Shown: piece after piece, positions 58,601 through 64,000 of the stretch
Layout of the letters: each line of letters begins with the position of its first letter
How positions within the stretch are numbered: position 1 is the stretch's first letter
NCBI GenBank assembly: GCA_918807975.1
Contig: OU964919.1
Location: 32,247,824-32,311,823, forward strand
Source: Aplidium turbinatum
Taxonomy: Eukaryota; Chordata; Ascidiacea; Aplousobranchia; Polyclinidae
DNA length: 64,000 nucleotides
Direction of reading: 5' to 3'
Translations under genes and position numbers: made by a program
The notes under the pieces: model-generated
The model's database searches: none
Told to the model about the DNA's origin: nothing
Seen by the model: only the letters and a program-made list of their open reading frames with translations

Positions 58601-61600
58601 ATGATTATGACATTTTCTTTTCTAGCACGTAAGCTATGTGGCAACGATGTATTTTTATCATTTTGGGCAGTTTTTCTGCTACAAATATTTCTGTCCTGCA
58701 TCGAAGAAGGCAGAAGGAATAGTTGAGGGCCGCGGTTGAGAAACACTGTTTTAGATCTTTCTGGTAGTGTAATTTACTTAAAAAAAAATATTGTATTGTG
58801 TAATCAAGTACATACCATAAGTGAGTTTGCTAATCGCTTCTTAAAAGCTTGGTAGTGATATTACCAGACGCATGACATGATGCTATAGAAGCTTGTAACA
58901 TAGCTCTCATTCAAGAAGAAGCAAATTGACACTTTGCTTTGATTTTATAATTTTAGGTGATTTTGATATGAAATTTCAACCCATAAGAAATATTAGACTT
59001 TAAAATGCACCGATGAAAACATTTGTTAACATTTAATTGCAACATCTGCATAATAATCTAAGCAGAAAAATCAGAGCAAAGGTACTGGAAATTAAATTCA
59101 TAGCTAAAAGGCAGGCATTTCGAATACTGCAAGGTGTGAACTGTGCTGTTTACAGTACGCCCCTGACTGAGCATAAGATCGATTTCGGGATTCAACCAGA
59201 ACTAGCCTTCATTGATAAAATGTTGTATTTTTTCTGCGTATGTTAAAAATTTGCATATCTTGCATTGGTATGGATTTCTTTTAATCTAACAAATATGAAC
59301 ACAATGCACAAAAGTAGAACAGATGAGTAAGAGCTCACAGGTGGCGGCCATTGCGTCATTTCTGTTCTGAGCAACGATTTTGGCAGACCTTAAAGTTTCT
59401 AACACACGTCGTGATCCAACTTCTTGTCCAGAAAATCAGACCTTTTTCTTATTAATTCAAACATTTCAAAACGTGGAATCAATGAATCAATGTAACGTCA
59501 TCAGACGTTGAATCAATGAAAAGCAAATTAATTTACTGACTGGATTGTTGTTGGATGATTGCCTATCAGACACTTGTGCAGCTCAGATTGGCTTATTTTC
59601 GTGAAATTGAGCGTGTTTGGTTTAAATGTTGAAGCAGGCTTTGCGTAGCAGCCGATCTTTGCTCAAGAAATCTGCCTTTTTACGTCCATTATTACACAAC
59701 TAGATAAGCTAATGAGATTTGAAACTATTATTTTGTTAGATGGTGTCTGCGGAAAAGTATCATTTTGCTAAACGGTTAAAGTTGCAACGTTAGTGATAAA
59801 TTTGCTAATTGACCTAACTCAAAAGAATGAGTCATTGCATCGCCTATCAAATTTTGTTCTTGCTGATAAGAATATTTAAAAGATACTTACTAGATCTTCT
59901 TCTAACTACAGGTATTGCTTAAATTGTAGATTTTTGTATCATCACACTCTTCCAAATCAAACCACATCACGATTACTTTCATCAGTGGCCACTCCTGATC
60001 ATCAAAGTCACTCGATTTCATCACATGCGTCATCTTCAGTTTACAAGTATACAAATGAAAGACTTTCTCTGGCTATCGTGTTCAATTTCAAAATCAGCCT
60101 TTCTATTCACAAATTGTCTCATGCACCCACTATAATTTTGGTAATAGTAAAGCATTAAACAGATATACATATACATGATAAAAACAATTTTCGAGGTGTT
60201 GTATTTACTGCAATTTTTCATAACATGTTAATTGTCTTGTATGGATAAAGACTTTTTGAAACAAAAATACCTCAAAGTTTTTTTTTGTTGCTATGCAAAA
60301 AAATTTTGACCTTGGTATTTCGGGCAAATTCCGCTCGACAGTGGCTTTAAGTGCAGGAGTTCAACAGCTTTATAGTACCGCCGGGTAATACTACCGGACT
60401 CCTCGTTGCTCATATCTTTTATCAAACATACGCCGTGCGACAAAGTTTTGAACAGTAGGCTCGTTTCAGATATGTTTGCTTCCCTTAGCGCAAACCTTTG
60501 GTTATAATATCCTACATTTGTGATTCATGGTTAATGGTTATTAATTAAAAAGTGCTGCGTGGTGGTTGATGTTACCAGGGGCGGATTCAGTAAGTAGCTA
60601 TAGGGGAGGCGATGTCAAAAAAACATAAAGAAATGTACGTTTACATTAATCCGATCTTGCAAATGCACCGTGAATAAAGTTACTTTTCTGTTTTTTAGGA
60701 GGGGGGGTGGCTCCAATTCACCCCCGATTCCGCCAATAGTTGTTACACTGCATCATGATACCAGAACTTCTTCAACAGAAAATAAAAACAAAAGCATATT
60801 GTCTAACTCTCCTTAAAAGCGTATTCAAAATAAGGTTGACCGGTTGTGGATTGTGGAATGAGATATTTCTTCCAACATCTAAATTCAGCAACGTTGGAAT
60901 TTTGTTAAGCGCTGTTGTTTGACGTCTGACGCAATCTTATAGAAAAAAAAATGCTTGGACCTTTGCTGCCTTCAAAGTGCTCTTCTTACCAACATTGTTG
61001 AGATTTTCAAAAACAATCCCAAGTCTTAAAAATCAAGTATTTATTTTAACTTTTTGAAATGGGTCGAAGATCCACATTTCAAACGACTATGCTTTTTATA
61101 ATTATAAAGGTGATTGATTGTTTTAATTTTGTTCATCATGCCAATCTTGCGTCGTGTCCCACAATGACTTAATAAGGCCTTAATTGGCTAATTTCAACCA
61201 ACTCGTGTTGCAATCTGGCAACCTACTTTTCAAAGTATGGCCTGACTACTCTTTTGACCTCGCTGCATAATTTACTCATTTCAAAGTCTAATTAGCTTGT
61301 ATTAGAAACTTTATGACACTCGTCATGAGACACCATGCGTGTAGCTACCAGACTTTCAAGCGTTGAATCAATGCACTATAAAAGTAAACTGGTTCCCATC
61401 CTTTTTTGTAGTCATGCCCACAAACCGTTTTCAAAGAACAATCAAGCCTGCGAACTGCTAATGTTCTAAAAGTAACCGTGAGTGAAAATGTAACGATGAA
61501 GTATCTTTTAGTCTTCGCCACTGATATTAATAGAATCTACATTGAAAAAGTCCCCATTGGGTCTATTGACTTTTGTTTGTGAACCACTGCGCTATAATAT

Positions 61601-63443
61601 TTTGAAACTGATATTTTTATTTGTTTGTGGAAACATGTTTTATTAATTTGAGCACTCTGATGATGTTGGTGACTGAAATTTTTTAAAACGATTGAAGCTT
61701 TGACTGCTGCTGGGGTTGGTTTGTTGTGTTGGTATTTCTTGGTAAGCTTGTTGCTTTTCGTCGATTTCCTGCTCATCAAAGAAGGTAGTTCTTCAGGTAA
61801 GGCACTGGTTTTTAAAAACAGCTTCATTAAGTTTGTGCAATATATATTTGGAATAAAGTCAGCGAAAGCAAACAAACCGGTCGTGCAATCGAAAAAAAGC
61901 ACTTTTTGGCAGAAAGCTATTGGATATCTTCCACAGAGCAATTTCCATGAACCTTGATATAGAATAAGCAATTTTAAATCAGTTTGGGAAGACGGGAATG
62001 CATTAAACTTGCATGTTGTTAAAAGTTTGGGATATGAGGCCTTTTCGTAACATACGGATTCATCAGGTTGAAGTTTACATACGACAGCATGTTGGTTTTA
62101 TTGCTTTTCGATAAATCTTACGGTTCTAGTTTCAAATTTAGCTTGTTGGCTTGCAAAAGACAATACCGTAATCTTGTAATGAAATTTGTCCAGCAAAAAT
62201 TTAATGTTCTGTTTGATATCAATGATTTTATGGCTAGTGTATTTCAAACGGAAATGAATTGAATTGGCTTGTGCTTGTATATTGAGGTTGCTTGTTTAGA
62301 ATATCGGTTGAATGGTGAATTGCTGTGCGTTGCAGCTACAGCTGGCATTGCAATGGATTAGTTTGGCATCTATCAATGTTACTTGAACATAGAATGTTTT
62401 CTATACAAATACGTGTGAATAGATTAAGCTCGAAAAACTGCATTTCAACTGCGCCCAGTTGCATCTGGTATTTTGCCACACGTATTGACAAGCGCCCAAA
62501 TGAAACTGAAAAATGTGAAAGCTTATCTCTTGTTTTTGATTTTGCTTCTTGTCATTGTAACAAGTATACTTTTTCTTATCTCCATAAAATCTTTGTAGTT
62601 TAACTATAGTTTACTTTCAGTGAGAAGAGAGCCTATAATTTAATTATTATTAATTATCGGAGATACGTCTGTCATTGATTCTATTTAACCGTGGGATGTG
62701 GAATACACAACATTTAGACACTAAATGGCATTGTACAAAGTACTATTACTGATTTCAATACAATAATTGTTGTATTGAAAGCAGCCTACATTGGAGTGCA
62801 TTTTTCGTTGGTCCTTCCACAATGTAACCAAAGACCCTCGAGTCCCAATCATACTCGTCCCCGATCATATTGTATATCTGTTGGGGTAATAACCTACAAT
62901 GAAGCTAAAGTAGAACGTTTTATCAAGTATAAAGTATTTTTCAATTTTCCCTATTTATGCAAGCTTCCCAGCAGCTTCTTTCCAACGAGGTAGCAGAAAC
63001 CTGCATCATCAACTAAACACCTGTCAGTCAACACCAGCTGCTGCATCAAATTACAGTATGTCACGGATATGGACGATAGTCAACAGGAAACTTACAGAAA
63101 AATATCAATGTCAGCAATTGGTACTGTTTTTTCGGTGTTGCCATTGACCTCTGTATTTACTGTAAAGAATATGTTTTGATTGAGAACAGGCTTTGTGGAG
63201 ATATAGCCTACTCAAGATTATTGTTTGGTGTACATTTTCTGCTAACGTTGACTCATTTTTGCTTTAAGATTGACATAGCATTTGCCGGTACAATGCTTCA
63301 AGCGGACTTGGTGTACAACTGCGAATTTCTGACAAGCACAGGCAGCAATGCATTCCCTGAATCAATTTTGGAAAATGCAGCTACACCCAACTCTCGATGT
63401 TTGCTAATCGCAACGAATGGAAGTGTTGTACCTCCTACCAGCG
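52692..63443 (+). CDS. PLXN: Plexin, N-terminal part (signal peptide, Sema, PSI and start of the next region), 7 exons, continues off window
   Basis: Exons: 52692-52821, 53401-54416, 55001-55189, 55659-55787, 56733-56836, 57798-57930, 63269-63443. All have GT/AG sites and matching phases, about 625 codons in all. ATG 52692 is the first in frame and gives the signal peptide MKFLFPIHVLSCLLVSCTA. The Sema domain (about residues 44-490) shows IYVGATNSIIQLS, MDNYNRYLIPY, a CGTIHAVC cysteine pair and FIGTSNGKFLK. The PSI domain (about 497-545) shows [20 protein letters not shown] then CTRKSSC. Exon 7 (YNCEFL... SRCLL) fits the stretch that follows PSI in plexins. Plexins are single-pass receptors for semaphorins that signal through a cytoplasmic GAP domain; the IPT repeats, membrane helix and GAP part lie beyond the window. 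The subclass (A or B) is not determined. Confidence 0.93.
54430..54930 (+). mobile_element. Penelope-like element 3' end in plexin intron 2
   Basis: The frame ends FNPGLNRQLFAGEASYLLT, close to NPNLNKQLFAGGAS at the end of the Penelope-like proteins at 22776-24410. The following untranslated part includes CTAGCCGAAAACGTTAGC, like the AAGTCGAAAACGTTTG tail of those elements. TTTTAAATCTTTCAAC is duplicated in tandem near 54461-54500. 5' truncated and diverged. Confidence 0.7.
55953..56682. mobile_element. PIF/Harbinger-like non-autonomous element in plexin intron 4
   Basis: Starts CACTGGTCTACA and ends TGTAGACCAGTG, with inverted similarity running on for about 90 bp on each side (both include the word ATTTTGGGGTGCTGAATC). 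TAA flanks both ends (55950-55952 and 56683-56685), the 3-bp duplication typical of PIF/Harbinger. A block of about 85 bp (TACTGCATGGTTAATAATG) is duplicated in tandem at about 56310-56470. No transposase. Confidence 0.78.
56925..57142 (+). repeat. tRNA-derived SINE with poly-A tail in plexin intron 5
   Basis: The head GGCTGCATAGCCGAGTGGTG has box A and GGTTCGACACC is box B, from a tRNA-like ancestor of the long-variable-arm kind. The body includes GGACACTTTAAGGCATGC and CTTGCCTTCCCGTCCACTTA. It ends AAAGCCTGGATACGAC followed by about 19 A. The best-preserved copy of the family in the window. Confidence 0.8.
58246..58320 (-). repeat. tRNA-like SINE head in plexin intron 6
   Basis: On the minus strand TAGAGCTCAGTGGTTAAGCG fits box A and CGCTGGTTCAG is a box-B-like remnant. 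No tail or complete cloverleaf is seen. Confidence 0.45.
58321..58382. repeat. Long hairpin in plexin intron 6
   Basis: Arms of 28 bp (58321-58348 and 58355-58382) with one mismatch and a 6-base centre GACACT. It abuts the tRNA-like sequence on its left. Confidence 0.85.
58383..58745 (-). mobile_element. hAT-type element fragment in plexin intron 6
   Basis: Read in reverse it begins CAGTGTTTCTCAACCGCGG, a classic Charlie-like hAT end. The other end and target duplication are not found; it is probably truncated near the hairpin. Confidence 0.6.
60575..60738. mobile_element. Small hAT-type element in plexin intron 6
   Basis: Begins CAGGGGCGGATTCAG; the right end reads CGATTCCGCCAATA. GATGTTAC (left) and GTTGTTAC (right) match at 7 of 8. 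A run of G lies near the right end. 164 bp, non-coding. Confidence 0.65.
61535..61592 (-). mobile_element. hAT-type terminus in plexin intron 6
   Basis: Read in reverse it starts CAGTGGTTCACAAACAAAAG, a common hAT end word. No second end found. Confidence 0.4.
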
Positions 63444-64000
63444 GTAAGTTTGTGATGCTGAGGTATATCTGACGAAAGGCAGGAGTAATCCCCAACACGC
63501 TAAACGTAAAAAGTAGACTTCACTTTTTTGTTAGTCTTAGACAAACATACGGTGTTTTTATCGAAAAATTGGGGCCGACCTAAATAGCATAGGCATGATG
63601 ATGATGTTTATCCTTCGTTTCCAAAGATGTCCCGTCGTTACCGAAGATGGCCAACGAGACTGAATCAAGCTTTAGTAGTATGTGATTGGTTTGCATGAGT
63701 GCGTGGATGAATGATGAGGCATATCTGTGCGCAAAAGCTTCTGTTGCAAGATGACATCTAGTGGCGCCACAGCTAAAAAGTTCAAAACATCGATTTTTAT
63801 ACATCACCAAACTATTTTAGGGCATAATATTTACAGATCTGTACTTAATAATGGTAAAAGTTCAAAAAAAATAAATAAACACAAGGTGATCTCAGTTTGC
63901 GTGAAATTTTCTACTTTTATTCGATCTTGACCCACCGCCATCCCTTAAATTAAACCATTTTTCTTTTCAGTATCTGAACTTATCTAATTCATTCCTTTAA
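63444..64000 (+). other. Start of plexin intron 7, no exon recognised
   Basis: Begins with the strong donor GTAAGTTTG. The next coding exon of the plexin was not recognised before the window ends. Confidence 0.6.

Noticed and set aside
61700-61957. Open frame with a hydrophobic N-terminus inside plexin intron 6
   Set aside because: It starts at TTG rather than ATG, has no homology I recognise, and overlaps an equally long frame on the other strand.
63971-64000. A possible plexin exon 8 after TTCTTTTCAG, reading VSELI
   Set aside because: With the phase required by exon 7 the frame meets a stop after five codons, and too little sequence remains to judge.
1-64000. CRISPR arrays, operons or bacterial-type genes
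   Set aside because: Spliced animal genes and eukaryotic transposons throughout; no regularly spaced direct repeats with unique spacers were seen.

Overview
The window is animal nuclear DNA: AT-rich, intron-bearing and unusually full of transposable elements. Two host genes can be read exon by exon. One is a plexin (plus strand, 52692 to 63443, continuing past the right edge). The other is a glutamate-rich protein 6/FAM194 family gene (minus strand, 22231 down to 8790), complete in 16 exons and 753 codons. A GPCR-like last exon at 4574-4831 may be a third host gene or a relic. Plexin plus FAM194 fix the lineage as metazoan. The mix of hAT, Penelope-like, LINE and SINE elements suggests an aquatic invertebrate, possibly a tunicate or other deuterostome, but I cannot fix the species.

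Layout: 1-8700 is repeat-rich, with a fragment of a multicopy cysteine-rich protein, two nested hAT-type insertions and the GPCR-like exon. 8790-22231 is the FAM194 gene; its introns hold a SINE, an inverted-repeat element and a hAT element with a transposase remnant. 22437-24779 is a head-to-head pair of Penelope-like elements flanked by an almost perfect 18-bp duplication. 25178-30185 is a composite with inverted GTTAGTTGAGCCAC ends; it contains a captured-looking coding segment and a LINE with an 844-codon open frame. 30236-37980 is a stack of hAT-type elements in and beside a broken, unclassified transposon-like gene, plus a second reverse transcriptase type. 38205-48231 holds a tandem repeat, two broken copies of the first LINE family, small piggyBac-like elements and another hAT. 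48240-51600 is mostly blank. 51604-63443 is the plexin gene with its introns.

The plexin would be a cell-surface semaphorin receptor. FAM194 proteins are poorly understood but typical of testis and ciliated tissue. Nothing indicates the two genes act together.

The most unusual signal runs through the whole window: very short insertions of 2 to 5 G/C bases flanked by a duplicated TA, such as TAGGCCTA, TAGGCTA and TACCGTA. Comparing repeat copies inside the window shows at least five of these as clean gains of TA plus G/C filler at a pre-existing TA.
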